Positions 47,601 to 58,800 of a stretch of 64,000 nt of DNA are shown in pieces. Where the stretch lies: positions 20,759,601 through 20,823,600 of the forward strand of contig CM049319.1 of assembly GCA_026874595.1 (NCBI GenBank), in the 5' to 3' direction. The position numbers and the translations under genes were made by a program. Every line of letters starts with the position of its first letter. Position 1 is the stretch's first letter. The notes under the pieces were generated by a model. The model was not told where the DNA came from. It searched no databases and was given only the letters and a program-made list of their open reading frames with translations. The DNA is from Sipunculus nudus (Eukaryota > Annelida > Sipuncula > Golfingiida > Sipunculidae).

Positions 47601-48372
47601 CAAGCAGTGAGCAGTTCAATTTCCAATAGCCCGGTCCTCTTTTATAATTACTTAGACTTAACTTTATATATATCAATGAATGGTCTGTTTTATATGCTGG
47701 CTCAATGTCTGAGAATTCTACATAATTGCCTAAACTTTTGCTTATTAGAAAGTAATCTAGCCGAGAAAAAAGTGGTTTTGGGTTATACCGATGCCATGAA
47801 TATTTTAGTATACCAGAATGTTGTGTTCTCCAAATATCTGTAAGTTGTGAAAATTCTGCCCATTGTATGAGTATTTCCCTTACTTTCTCATGAGTGTGTA
47901 CATTACCCCCTTCTTTATCCACAGCTGGGTTCATGACAACATTAAAATCCCCTCCAATTATTAATTTGTCTACTTCTATTTGTGATAGTATTTTTATTAA
48001 ATTAGTGAAAAAATCTGGATCATCTTTATTAGGTCCATAGAGATTAACCAGTGTAACATTATGTATTCCTATTGATACATTAAGTATAATAAATCTTCCA
48101 TGTTTATCTTGTGTACTATTCTTGATATTAATACCTGCTCTGTTTTTTATTAAGATGCATACTCCTCTGGACTGACTGGTGCCATGACTAAAGTAGATTT
48201 GGTTACCCCATTCAGATTTCCATCTATTCTCAGACTCTACATTACTGTGCGTTTTCTGGATAAATATTATATGAAATGTTTTCCGATTCAACCAATGAAA
48301 TAACTCTCTTCTTTTCCTGTAACACCCAAGACCCCTGACATTGAGAGAGGCAATGTTACAAGTGTCTGTCAT
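44608..48372 (-). CDS. LINE ORF2 protein: APE endonuclease + reverse transcriptase
   Basis: Uninterrupted 1254-codon ORF, the usual size for L1/Tx1-clade ORF2. Endonuclease blocks: IASLNVRGL (N11), NLYGPN, IIGGDFNVVMNP, RLDYFLIS and KTDHSLI. Reverse transcriptase, residues about 470-760: KKTPGPDGFP, NWRPLSMLNTDYKI, SIDFEKAFDFLEW (about 600), GVRQGCPLSPYLF and IQYADDTALFL (about 700). C-terminal CIFCNSEKETLLHLFYHC (about 1130-1150) is a zf-RVT-type Cys/His motif. The protein nicks target DNA and primes reverse transcription of its own RNA. One oddity: the endonuclease Glu normally in Q-E-T-H is Lys40 (FIQKTHS), which should impair cleavage. The RT catalytic Asp residues are intact. Confidence 0.93.
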   Translation of the reverse strand: MTDTCNIASLNVRGLGCYRKRRELFHWLNRKTFHIIFIQKTHSNVESENRWKSEWGNQIYFSHGTSQSRGVCILIKNRAGINIKNSTQDKHGRFIILNVSIGIHNVTLVNLYGPNKDDPDFFTNLIKILSQIEVDKLIIGGDFNVVMNPAVDKEGGNVHTHEKVREILIQWAEFSQLTDIWRTQHSGILKYSWHRYNPKPLFSRLDYFLISKSLGNYVEFSDIEPAYKTDHSLIYIKLSLSNYKRGPGYWKLNCSLLEDENYVNQTKKCIHHTELNNKDANPALLWDTLKCQIRGETISFAANKKKNYNNKMIALEREICKAQHQYNLTNSIADKLRWEITVNKHKQFVEKETDAAMVRCKCKWYTEGNKPTKYSLNMEKRNYEQKSIHKLKDYNGKILSDTKDILEEQVKFYKSLYTTTESTVNRENSLDNYDLLDNIRILPQEDKQMCDKEINPAELFSTLKSLQMKKTPGPDGFPVEFYRVFWDHIKEYYINAIKYSFETGTLPTTMCQGILCLIPKKDKDTLVLKNWRPLSMLNTDYKIIAKTLANRLKSVLHILISPDQTGFIKNRYIGENIVKIIDLFAYSKTHNIESYLLSIDFEKAFDFLEWSHIQNTLHMFNFGSAFKKWINILYSDISSCVMNRGWATNYFPVTRGVRQGCPLSPYLFIIASEILAIKIRNNTKIRGINVAGKEHKLIQYADDTALFLTGGQESIREAILTFQNFQKISGLKVNLDKTVIMPVIENTKNIGDSMKNLVLKWCTEPIKILGIYIHPYWRKMKDINYKEILSKIKAILNIWATRTMSLSGKITIIKAHILSQLTYAFQVLPNPSLNYLKEIEALLYKFIWGGQEKIKRTTLIAPMDKGGLNMIHLKSKMEALKIGWIKRFVSGQTDEGWRQIVNVQFKKLGPLIFQCNLKSDDFRHFSNTCHPFWRKVLNIWGKYNFKHVNTCDEILNEILFFNSHIKVGNKIVYNKTLHIAGITSIKDITKYNGEKYVFLSHRELTDKTKVNIKKMQYMSIVDAIPFRWKKELVTDKITKTVYNSNLEIVKKMKKVTNTIYKELILKIYTEPSKVVEKWNRDMQGDYQEIVFEAFQNIKKITISEELRMFQFKLLHRCIALNPFLFIIGKKETTLCIFCNSEKETLLHLFYHCRETKKIIFHVKNWLSTLHKGINEEMFDIKSFIFNTTKDSLIDMLLLLTKKFIYNCKCNKTMPTNISFKIYVEQVHNIERNIARKRDKIKSHIEKWDNIHIIF

Positions 48373-48400
48373 ATTAGATATTAATTGTTAGAGATAAGCC

Positions 48401-51400
48401 TCTGATGTGACCTGTTTTTTTATTCCTGAAACCCTCTATAGTAAAGATTGCTTATCTTTCAGCTTTCATTTTCAAATCTAATAATACATGATCATAATCA
48501 ACATATGTTGGCAATAATGAATAGAAACATATGAATATCAAAAGGTTCAATATAAAGGTAGTACATAATAGGACAGAGGACAGTACAAAATACATAAAGT
48601 ATACACCAGTAACATGAAAAGAGAACATCTAGCACATACACTTCCAAAGGTTAGTTACGTCAGCAGTAAGTCCTATCTCTATAAAGGTAGAAAGAGTGCT
48701 GATCATATAATATGGCGGACACTGATGTACTTGTCAGTTGTGTTGTAGGTATAGTACCTGGAGTACATCTAGCAAGTTAGTATGAGAGATGCTCCCACAC
48801 ATTTTTCAAATTTTAATTAATGACCGTATCAATTATTCTATATGCAAAAAAAAATTTTTTAACTTTAAATATAAAGTATAGAATACGTATCTCTTATTAT
48901 ATTATGTTTTTTACCTGATTATAAAGGTTTGTACCACGAAAACTAATTAAAATGGGAAGCAAAGCAGAAAACACCTAGGGAAATTGATTCTTAGGAGTTT
49001 TTAGAGGCAGGAAATAAAAACAAGATTAAAACTCTGAAGATAAATGTAACTTCTTGTGATAAAAAAGTATCAAATCTGTTATCTTTCTTGTTAATACCTG
49101 ATGCCTCCTTATTCTAGGATTAAATCAAGTCTCTGTAATGTATGTAACAATAAATCAAACCTTAATCATCAACTTACAAGCTATACAAGTTATGCACATT
49201 GACTCTATTACATATCCTGACATTCCTTATCAACAGTGTTTATACTGATGACTAACAGCTCATGACTTGTCCCAAATCACATTGCTGAAGTTTTCCAAAG
49301 AAAATACCACAGTATTCTGTATATATATGTTGTACAATAGTGACCCACTGATTATTCCATGTTATCAATCCATTGGATTGTAGAATCTCTACATGTTGGC
49401 AGATGCACAATTAAAGATACTGTTTTAAGTAGAGTATCTAATGGAGAGAGCTGTCTAAACATTGACATAAATATTAATGGAAAGAGAACTTGTTATTTTG
49501 AATTCTCTTCATAAATACAGGTGAAGTACTATGGTGTTGATGTTATATAATAATTTCATTTTTTTGGCAACATTTTAAATACATTAAGGTACAGTTAGAG
49601 GTATACTGCTCACCAACCCCAAAAAAAGAATAAGCAGTCGCTTTAAGCTGAATCTAATACTATATGTGGATGAGTCTGGATCCAAAAATTATAAAATAAA
49701 TTAAAAAAAAAAAAAAAAAATCATGCTATATCACAGACCTGTTAACAAAGTAATGTCCACATCAATACAAACCATAACAATGAATTCAGTCAGTTAATTA
49801 ACTGAGATTAAATAACGTGTTATTCAACTGATAAGCATTGTATAGGTCTTATCTGTGACAATGACATATATCCCAGCTATTATTAATAACATTTTCCATC
49901 TTCAATGTATACAATTACCTACCCCAGTCTCATATTTGTAAATAATAATCTCAAATTTAAAAAAAACAAAATTTGTTACAAAGAGTATTTTACTCCCTTT
50001 GACACAGTGTTAAGTTAACAGTAATTGGGATATGCATTAATAATATTATGATACATCATATCCACCATTAGACAGACCGGAAAATCTGAATTTGCAGATC
50101 CGGCCCTAAAAAAAATTTATACTCGACCTATTTCATCTGCAGCTAGCTGATATGTATCATTATCATATTTTTTTAATTATGTCAGTGATGTAAAATTGAA
50201 TGAGACAGACATGTTAAATTGGGAGTGCAAAGAATTATGGATTTGAAATGGCTGAGAATATGGCCTAGCTGTCTTGTACTTGGAGTAAGTAATATTTCAT
50301 GCTTCCGATTATGGTAAGCAATAAAAATCAAATAAATTGAGATTAAAAACATGATCTCCACTGTTATCCTAAAAAAAAACACCATTTTAGAAATTGAAGA
50401 CTTTTCAGGGATTGAAAGGCTTTACCAACATCAATGCAGACTAAAAACAATCTTAGTCTTGATAAAGAACATGTATGGTAAACTGCTGAAATATCTGACT
50501 CAGTGGTCCATTTGTAGCCTACATTGTACGGTTGTATGGCTAGCTTGATGTAAACTATAATGGTTTTGTTGTAGGTTGCTGGAGTAAATCATGTCTGTTT
50601 ATTTTTAACAAACAATAATTTTAATAATCACAGTCCAAACTGTCAGTACTATCATTTTATTCCTCTGGTTAATATATGGAACTACACTTAATACATTTTT
50701 AAGGCTCGTATGTTGTGGATCTTGTGTATAAAATAAAAACAACTGTGTGTAAACAAAATCTCTATGCTGATGTAAGTCTTGGATGACCAGAACCTATAAT
50801 TCTTGAGAGATGAAGCATTGAACATGCAACTTCTGTGCAATTGATTTTTTCATCAACAACATTTTTAGATTGCTTTAAAAAGCCGATTGGGAATAGATTT
50901 AATTCACATAAAGTACATATCTCCTAATCCATGTTAAGTTCATCTTGATCTGACTGGTCATTGGTCAGTTTTGAAAATCTCTACTAATACAGGAACGAGT
51001 GAAAATATCTTTTCAGTCTCTTAGGAAAATGATGACATAAACAAGACAACAGATGACACCATATTTTCTGGAAAAGTTAAGAAAAAAAATGAAAAGATGA
51101 TGTAAAAAACAAATGTAATTTCTTTTTTTTTTATGACAAAGTTAATGCCGTGTTGTGTATGCAAATATGGAATTAAAAGAGAAAAAGAGGAAGTAAATAA
51201 TTAGTATTTCATTCAACTCAATCCAGTGGATAAATGTTGTAAAGATACTGAATTATAGAGTTTATACTGGATCCTATTCAATATCATTATTAAAACTGCA
51301 TTAAGGAGATTTGAACATATGTATTCATGTTTACCCAATCCACTGTATGTGATCAGTCTATATGAGGAAATATGTGATAATGTCTGCACGAACTTCTCAG

Positions 51401-52074
51401 TTATTTGGAAAGAAAAATTGATAAGTTTACAGGAAATAATAATATCATAATATATCACGATTCGTATAGACATTGCTGCCTCTTTCAGGTATAAGACTTT
51501 TTACGAGGCTAGGTAAAATATTACAATTATATGATCATTGCGTTTAAACAGAGTTGGCACTATAGGGTAAGATGATTAAGATATACTTGGTAAGAAGGAT
51601 TGCTCTATGATTATAATACATTAAAGAGTTCATACCTTATTCATGACATTTTAGAGACAGTAATATTGCTGTTGTAAGTGCTTGATAATCTCCTCTCCGT
51701 TGTATGATTATTTGGTTAAAAAAAAATTGCTAGTATTACTGGAATATTTTCCAGGTATTTAACCTCATATGTTGGAGCTTGGTGAGTTACCCAGATAGGT
51801 AACCACAAACATTTTGGTAATTTTCGCTCCTGTGCCATTTCAACAACCATAAATTTTGTGATCAATAGTCGAGTACCATATAATTTGTTAAATTTTCCAT
51901 ATGTAAGAAAGTTAACATCTGTTAGAACTTTTCACCAGTAACAAAAACTTTATTAATCAATCTACTGGTCACAATAATATGGCCACTTATTGATGTCAAT
52001 GAAGTTCAGTGGGTAATGGGTTTTGTAGACTTTGGGCATAAGTATCTGGTGCATGGACACTCCTGATGTATACT
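48401..52074. other. AT-rich stretch upstream of the LINE
   Basis: No recognised gene or ORF1. Short ORFs (50182-50548, 51213-51473) have no family motif. An A-run lies at 49700-49718. Confidence 0.45.
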
Positions 52075-52640
52075 TTCTATACTCATTCATAACTTTCAGG
52101 GAGGTCAATAAAAATATCCTTGGAAACCTGAAATAATGTGTCTGTGACCTATTTTCTGGAAGCTGTGTGAAGGAACATGATTTTAACACTCTGTTAGTCA
52201 GACACAAGTGGTAGCAGCTTGATGTCGAATAAGGTAACCTATATATAAGGTCTATTGACAAAATGCATGACCTTGAGCACTCGTGGGGTCATTTAAACCA
52301 CTGCTTAAGGTTCCTTTAATTCATCTGAGCGTCATCGCCCATTGGCCACTTGTTCTGTGAAACCTTTAGCTTCTGAAGTACCGCATTTTTTATCTTTAAG
52401 TTTGATAGATAAATTGATTTTTTTTTCAAGACCTCGGACATGTATGGAATCTGTTGACCTTCGCCGTGACCTTCACCGATGGTCTGATCTACAGAAAAGG
52501 GATTTTTTATTAACCCTGTATTTTTTTTAAATACTTCGCTATATTTCTTTAAATTTTATTCACAGATTTTTCGCTCAGCTGATTTTAAGTCATCTGACCT
52601 TTAGTGATGGTCCTTTTGCCGTCGTCCGTAAGATCGGACG
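52075..52640 (+). repeat. Outlying copy of the ~330-bp satellite family
   Basis: gggaggtcaataaaaatatc, cttggaaacctgaaataatg and tgtctgtgacctat match the units at 42640-44271. At 52565-52605 gctcagctgattttaagtca matches the start of the array at 42637. Confidence 0.65.
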
Positions 52641-53889
52641 TCAGTTCACATAGCACGTTTTGAAATTACTGGACCTGAGAATCCAAAATTTGACATACAG
52701 TAAAAAACCCAAAACTTGGTCACTGCGACTCAATTCCTTTGGGAAATTACGGAAGACCTCAATTTTTTAGTAATAACCTGTTGTAACACTTAAAGTGTGC
52801 CTTATATTGAAACGACTGGTGTTGATTAAACAGAAATAAGTATATATTGCATTCAGCTAAGCGACGTGACCCATGAGTCTCTTATTCTACAGGATTGACT
52901 CATTCACATTTCGCAATAATTTCCATATTACTCGTCCTTGTTTGGCACAGGTCCGCGCGACTTCTGCAGGTTTCGTTCGAGGCGTGTTTTCCATGGGCCG
53001 AGCTCAGTAGTTTGTGCGGGTACAGGTGATCATTGCCCTAGTTCACCAGATGGCGTAGTTTCTTATAGATGGTACTTCGATAGACCCTTCGACAAATACA
53101 CCAAATAATGTCGGTTTTACTCTGAATTTCAAGGAAAGCGCCCCTTTAGGACACATTTTGCATAGATCCCGAGATCATTCTATTATGTTTTTGGTATAAA
53201 CAGTGTCTTTTATGGGAACAAATAACTGGTAGAGAGTACGACAATGGATTTAGATTGGACACAGTTCCGTAGAATGGAACTTTCCAGATGCAAAATTACA
53301 TATCCATATGCAGCTAATGTACTTCAGATTATATTGATGCCAAATTGAGGCAAGTATTATGTGTAATATAATAGGGACAGTTATCATTTTTTCTTATTAT
53401 TTTAAAAAAATGAACGTTATAAAAGTGGTAGAGATGTTCCATTATTTAATTCAGAATATCTATGGAATATAAAATTTCATTTGTATGCAGTGAAGAGGGT
53501 ATAACGACGCAAAATCATGACCGATGCACTATAAGATGGAGTTTTGTTTGATACTGAGATACAGGAGAGACGTAATGTGGGACGTAACAAATGTGACGTC
53601 ACATATGTGTATCAGCAAAGGTTCAGATCGTCAGTTTCAGATCGTCAACCTTATAGCCGTCCATGTAGTATCGTGATGCCCTATATATGTCCATATATAT
53701 ATATATATCATATTATATTTTATTGAATTCTTTTAAGTGTGAGTTTAAGTTTGAAAACGCCTCATTTGTCTGTTTTGCCCGTTAAAAAAATGTAAGTTTC
53801 ATTACATTTTACAGGGTGGGATCACCGAAAACATGTAGACAGGGGTAGTGACATGAGGTATATATTTATTTGAAATATGAGAACATTAT
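52641..53889. other. Spacer without recognised gene
   Basis: No family motif on either strand. A short (AT)n run occurs at 53693-53709. Confidence 0.4.
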
Positions 53890-54300
53890 GTGTCGTAGTC
53901 TCAAGTAGAGTAAGGACTTGAGTCCTATATCACTTCCGACAATGTTATGATATAATATTATTTCCGATATGAACACGATGATGATTACGAAAAAAAGTGT
54001 AAACATTCCCCACCTATAAACTGAAACCTGTACAATAGGGCATAATGCTGAGGTTATTCTTAAGATGACTTTTTTTTATCTTTATTAATTGCATAATAGT
54101 TGCTTCAGCTTGCTTAGCTGGGCTTCTGCTCTGCTGCGAGTGGAGGTCCTTACTGGAGTCCTGTATCATTGCCGGCAATATTTGGATATCATATCATATC
54201 CGCTAAGGTGAGAAGCACGATGATAATAACGAAAACAAAAAAAAAGCTTTCTAAAGATGACTTCTTTTTATCTTTATTGATTGAATATATACGGATTTTG
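53890..54300 (+). repeat. Direct duplication, ~240-bp offset
   Basis: Two diverged copies (about 53895-54090 and 54146-54295) share gagtcctatatcact/gagtcctgtatcatt, gaacacgatgatgat/gaagcacgatgataa, and aagatgacttttttttatct / tttattaattg. Confidence 0.65.
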
Positions 54301-54756
54301 TACAAGGCCCCAACACTTTTTGTCAAAAAAGTATATTATTAACTGGGCGCGCATGTTATCACCCAGGTACAAAGCCCCCTTCACACGTGATACGACACAT
54401 AATTTAAGGTTCCTATAAATGCCCGTGGGCGATATGGCTTGGAAACTTATTAAAAAGCAGTGGGCCCATATCAGCCTGGCGATCAGTGTGTTCGGTGATG
54501 TAACGCCCTAGAATGATACAATTCGACAAGCGTCATAATTTGTTTGACGTCACCGTGCAGAGTAAATCTCCACCCCAATGAAATCGAGAAGCATCATCTG
54601 GCGTGTGACGTCACTTTTCTCTGTGACTCACCACCTGAATGTCCCTTCCTGTGTTTGCTGTTTAAGTGCGTCGAGTACTCAATAGAGTGACTGTACATGA
54701 TTTATAATGTTGATAACAGGCGTGGCCGTTTAATAAAAAAACATCATGTACTGACT

Positions 54757-54853
54757 TGTCGGGTATTACCTTCGTATTGGCCTTAAGACAACAGTACCGT
54801 CCCTCAGGCTGTCATGTCACCATCAGGCAAATACGAAGGCAATACGAAACAAG
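54757..54853. other. Hairpin-forming inverted repeat at the arm border
   Basis: gggtattaccttcgtatt and aatacgaaggcaatacgaaa are imperfect inverted copies ~45 bp apart, flanked by cttgt and acaag. The left arm has only one half (near 35626). Possibly a small MITE. Confidence 0.5.
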
Positions 54854-54994
54854 CACCGGCGAGAATCTAGCTGTGGAGAGAGTACGGTTAGGCGTATTAA
54901 CGCTTTTGGGGACCACGCAAAAATCCTAAATTATAATAAGAAGCTCGAGTCATCAGTAACGCCTGCCCATTACTCATGCGTATTTTTCTGCTGT

Positions 54995-55866
54995 TCATTG
55001 CTCGCTGTCGACAGGTTTACGTAAGATATAAATTGGTTGATATAAACGATTTTCTTCTTGGTAAATTTCTAAAACCTTCCAGTTGGAAGTTACGTGTTGC
55101 AAACGCTGATCTCCATATTCCCGCTTCGAATACCAGCTTATAATACAACTGTTGTCATGACCATGTTTCTGAGTCCCAAAGATGAACAAGCCACCTGGCC
55201 GGACCATGCACCACACTTGTGCCATTGCCTCCAAATCTCCATAAGGATTCAGTGGTTCACCTTCCCTTCCAAGGCCTTTGTTTTCAATTGCGACATAAGC
55301 GGCTGCGAAATCAAATGGCTCCATATTTCCGTACAGCATATTTGCAGCCAGTTGCTTTGGGCTCTTGGTTGATAACTGGGGGTGGTCGTATGTGATTGGA
55401 ACAGACTGAATGGTAGTTACATGTTTCGCCCCAAGGTTAAGTAACATAGCTTCAAACCATGGCTCGCCCGTTCCCACAACAAGGACCCGTTTCCCTGCTA
55501 TCATATTTTGTTGTTGTACCAGAGTCTTCTTCAACAGACCATCATCTTTGTAAATACTGATTGCGCCACCTGATTTGTCTTTTTCACGCAGAGATTCAAT
55601 ATCACTGAATGATACAGTCTTAGGTGTGATGGGCGTGACTGGGCGTATCTTATTGTAGATTATTTTGAGGGAGCACTCGTTATTTTGCGTAAAGGCGTTG
55701 TATATCTCTTCGGGAGGGTAGTTTGGTGGTGGTGTCACCGGTAGCTTGGGTTCGCTTCCCATCCTCAAAAATATATTTCGACACGTGACAGATTTTTCGA
55801 TATATGGATAATAAAGTCCAGAGCTGGTCTTGCCACTGTAGCTGCATACCTGTCCACACGGAGGTA
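54995..55866 (-). CDS. Exon 5 of DUF268 gene copy 2 (catalytic-type domain)
   Basis: Acceptor atgcag, then VPPCGQVCSYSGKTSSGLYY, PYIEKSVTCRNIFLRMG, a Pro-rich PVTPPPNYPPEE, and a VLVVGTGEPWFEAMLLNLGA nucleotide-binding-like loop. The DUF268 signature FDFAAAYVAIENKGLGREGE / NPYGDLEAMAQVWC / VRPGGLFIFGTQKHGHD follows. The C-terminus is PIYILRKPVDSEQ. Open throughout. The ATG at 55766-55768 is internal and unlikely to be the start. Confidence 0.88.
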
Positions 55867-58800
55867 CTGCATAAAATTACATTACGAAATATTATTTATG
55901 TTTCCGGACGATATTCCTTTATGAACATAAAACAGAACTCCAAAAAATAAAAAAGCAGCAAATTTAACCAATTTAAGTTATTCATGGTGAGTATTTGACA
56001 TTGTCAGTGTGTGTGTGTTTGCGCTTTCGTATTAAGACTTTCTATATCATATTATGCTAAATTTATTGATAATCCATTCGAGAGACTCTTGCATGCTACG
56101 TGTCATATACGTAATGTGTATATTCCTTGGTAGTCTGATGTTCATCGAAGGATATAAGAGTCCATCAAGCTCCGCGAGCAATTGAGTGATAATGAAATCA
56201 ACTATGGAGTGAACGGCTTTTGGAAAAATGTCATAATAACAAAATAATACAAGGTTCACATATGTGACCTAGGACTAATGTTGTGCCAAAATATCAGCAT
56301 AAAAAAATAACTTGACCAACCCCTATTAGCCTCTCCTTCGTACTTGGGAGGCTAAATACACAGGAGAGATATAGGAAGAAGACTTTTAGAATTAATGTCG
56401 TACCTTTCTCTCTCTTCAAGGCCACTTCTAATGCTTCCAATGTTTTCTCTTCTACAATCACAATACTCATATCATGGTTATAACTGTTGTAACTCATAAT
56501 CAATAAATATGAAATAGATGTTCCACATATTTCTAATTACAGTAAAAGCATAAAATTAGAACCACCAACGATACATCGATACAGTGATAGCATTTCCGAG
56601 CAAAAATAAAAGAATCGGGGCCGTGAGCAGGAGGTCGTTATATTTAGGCGGTCGTGAAACCAAGGAGTTTACAGGACTGGAGTAACAACTGTCAGAAGCC
56701 TTGCCAGGTCGCGAGTGTCAGTCGTGCGCTAATTGCAATTAAGACATGATAAGCCCATTAACTCTATTGTACGCCTATTGTGCCGCGGTGTCAGGCGCAG
56801 CGGCGGCACGGCCTTTGATAAAGCGAGCCTGCTAGATGTTACTTCTGCGGTCCGCTGTAGCTCGCTGAAGCGGAGAGCGATATATCCAGTAACTGAGCAG
56901 TAAATCACTGGAATAACATTGACCGGAATTATGAATGCGCAAATGGTTTGTTTTGTCAAGAATTATGCGCAACAAATATATCTAGAGAGGTCTCGTGTTG
57001 AGGAATCACTTGTCCAATTTTTGGATAGATGCGGACACTCTACATCAACTTATGCCGTGATTCATGACGGACGACTGGTAAGTGTAAACCTTACTTTCCC
57101 TGAATAACTTCGGAATTATAAAAAATTCCATCAGTTCCCACACTTCTGACTTATATTAATAATTGGGCATGTATTATAGTATTCCGACGATAAAAAAAAA
57201 ATTTTTAGCTTATGCACGGATGACTTTTATTTTGATGGATAACAGCGAGCCATTGTCCGCTCTGTCACTGACGGCGTTGTTCTCGTATTATCGTTCATAT
57301 GTACCGCAGCCAAGCTATAGCTCAGGCGTCATTAGCAACGAAACCTTCACACACGTTTCCCACACATATGGAAATATGGTGTTCAAACTTATGATTGTTT
57401 AAATATTTATATTAAGTACTACCGAAGATAAATTTCGCGTTAGTTCACATTGGTGGTCTCCGGGAACTAACGAGCTGTTCCGAAGTCACGCCGAAGGGTG
57501 GTCTCTCGCGCTGAATCAATTAGCGCCGGGCTTATCAGCGGCATCTCTGTGTGCCATTGAGCAGCGAGCTTTATGACCCCCGTCAGCAACATCCGACACG
57601 GCCAGACTCTCACTTGATACTCCATCCCTGTAAACTCCTTGGTGAAACCAAGTTTGCCTGTAGGAGAGGTTTTACCGTATTGTAAATTGGTCCTTTTTCG
57701 ATCTTTGTGTTTTTAGGAAACCAGTACTGTTGAATGACAACATGTTAGAATACATTAAAATATATAGGACATATGATATGTTCGCGTCTACATCCACAGG
57801 ATCTAACATTTAATGTGCTTGTATAATTCAATTCTTAAATAATGTTTAATTATCTTGTAAAATCGGCCAAGAGAAAAAAGATGATATCGCAATTTTCCCA
57901 TCGTTTCAGACGTTAACATCATAAAGTTATCAAATACAAAAACTATTCCTCAACACGTGCATGTGCGTGGTTTTTGTCTTATTATGAAAACAAATAAACT
58001 ATTCCTTTCAATTTGATTGATATTCTCTCACCTGTACCACTTTCGGAAGTGTTTGGCACTGAATCCACATCACCTGCAAAGAATATGCATATATATATAT
58101 ACGTAATGTATAGAACAGCACATTGCAGATATACATATGAATATAACGAGATATGCATATGAATTAAATAAATTAAGTGTTAAAGCCTGATGAATGTTGA
58201 TACAATTTTACTCTCATTCATTCCTTGTAAGGGTTCTAAAATACTAATTAGCAGTTTGCTGGGGGTAGGGATGTTCAGGAGGTCATAATGAAGTAGACTG
58301 CTGGCTCATCTGAACCCTCGCCTTGTCTCAGGTGTAGGGATTTCAGATTACTCCCCTTCAGTTTACCTTGGGTTGGGCTGGGGGGAGGTGGAGGGGGTGA
58401 GTTCGAAACAAAAATTGAAATCAGATAACCCCCAGGGGTACCCTGAAATGGATTTCAGATAACCCCCTAAAAACAGTTGTTTATTTTATTTCATATACCT
58501 AAAATTCATATAAATTCTTTTTTTCTGGAAGTTCTGAAATGAGGTTGAATCAGTGTGTATCTTATATTTGTATGTAATGTGTCATGCGGTTTGATGAAGC
58601 GTATGAGAAAACAGAAATATATTTAAAAATGAAATTTTACGTCAGTTTTAGTTTTCATAGATTTATTCTACCTTTTAAATTTATCTTTCACGTATTTATT
58701 AAAATAATATATCACGAGTTTAAAGCATAAGAATTTATCATTTGGTTAAATCAACGATGGGGTTATCTGAACAGTGCGGTGGTAATTTTGGAATTACGTT

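Larger units (their letters stand above)
44272..48400 (-). mobile_element. L1/Tx1-type LINE insertion
   Basis: The minus-strand element has its 3' poly(A) tail visible as a T-run at 44272-44302, a ~300-bp 3' UTR (44303-44607) and a complete ORF2. The 5' boundary is uncertain: no ORF1 could be read in the ~1.8 kb upstream, so the copy is probably 5'-truncated near the ORF2 start, or ORF1 is absent. No target-site duplication could be confirmed by eye. Confidence 0.85.

Noticed and set aside
44250-52100. Target-site duplication of the LINE (tcataact at 44267 and 52087)
   Set aside because: The shared bases belong to the satellite unit itself, and the 5' end of the LINE is not defined.
55094-55372. 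92-codon plus-strand ORF
   Set aside because: Antisense to the DUF268 domain exon.
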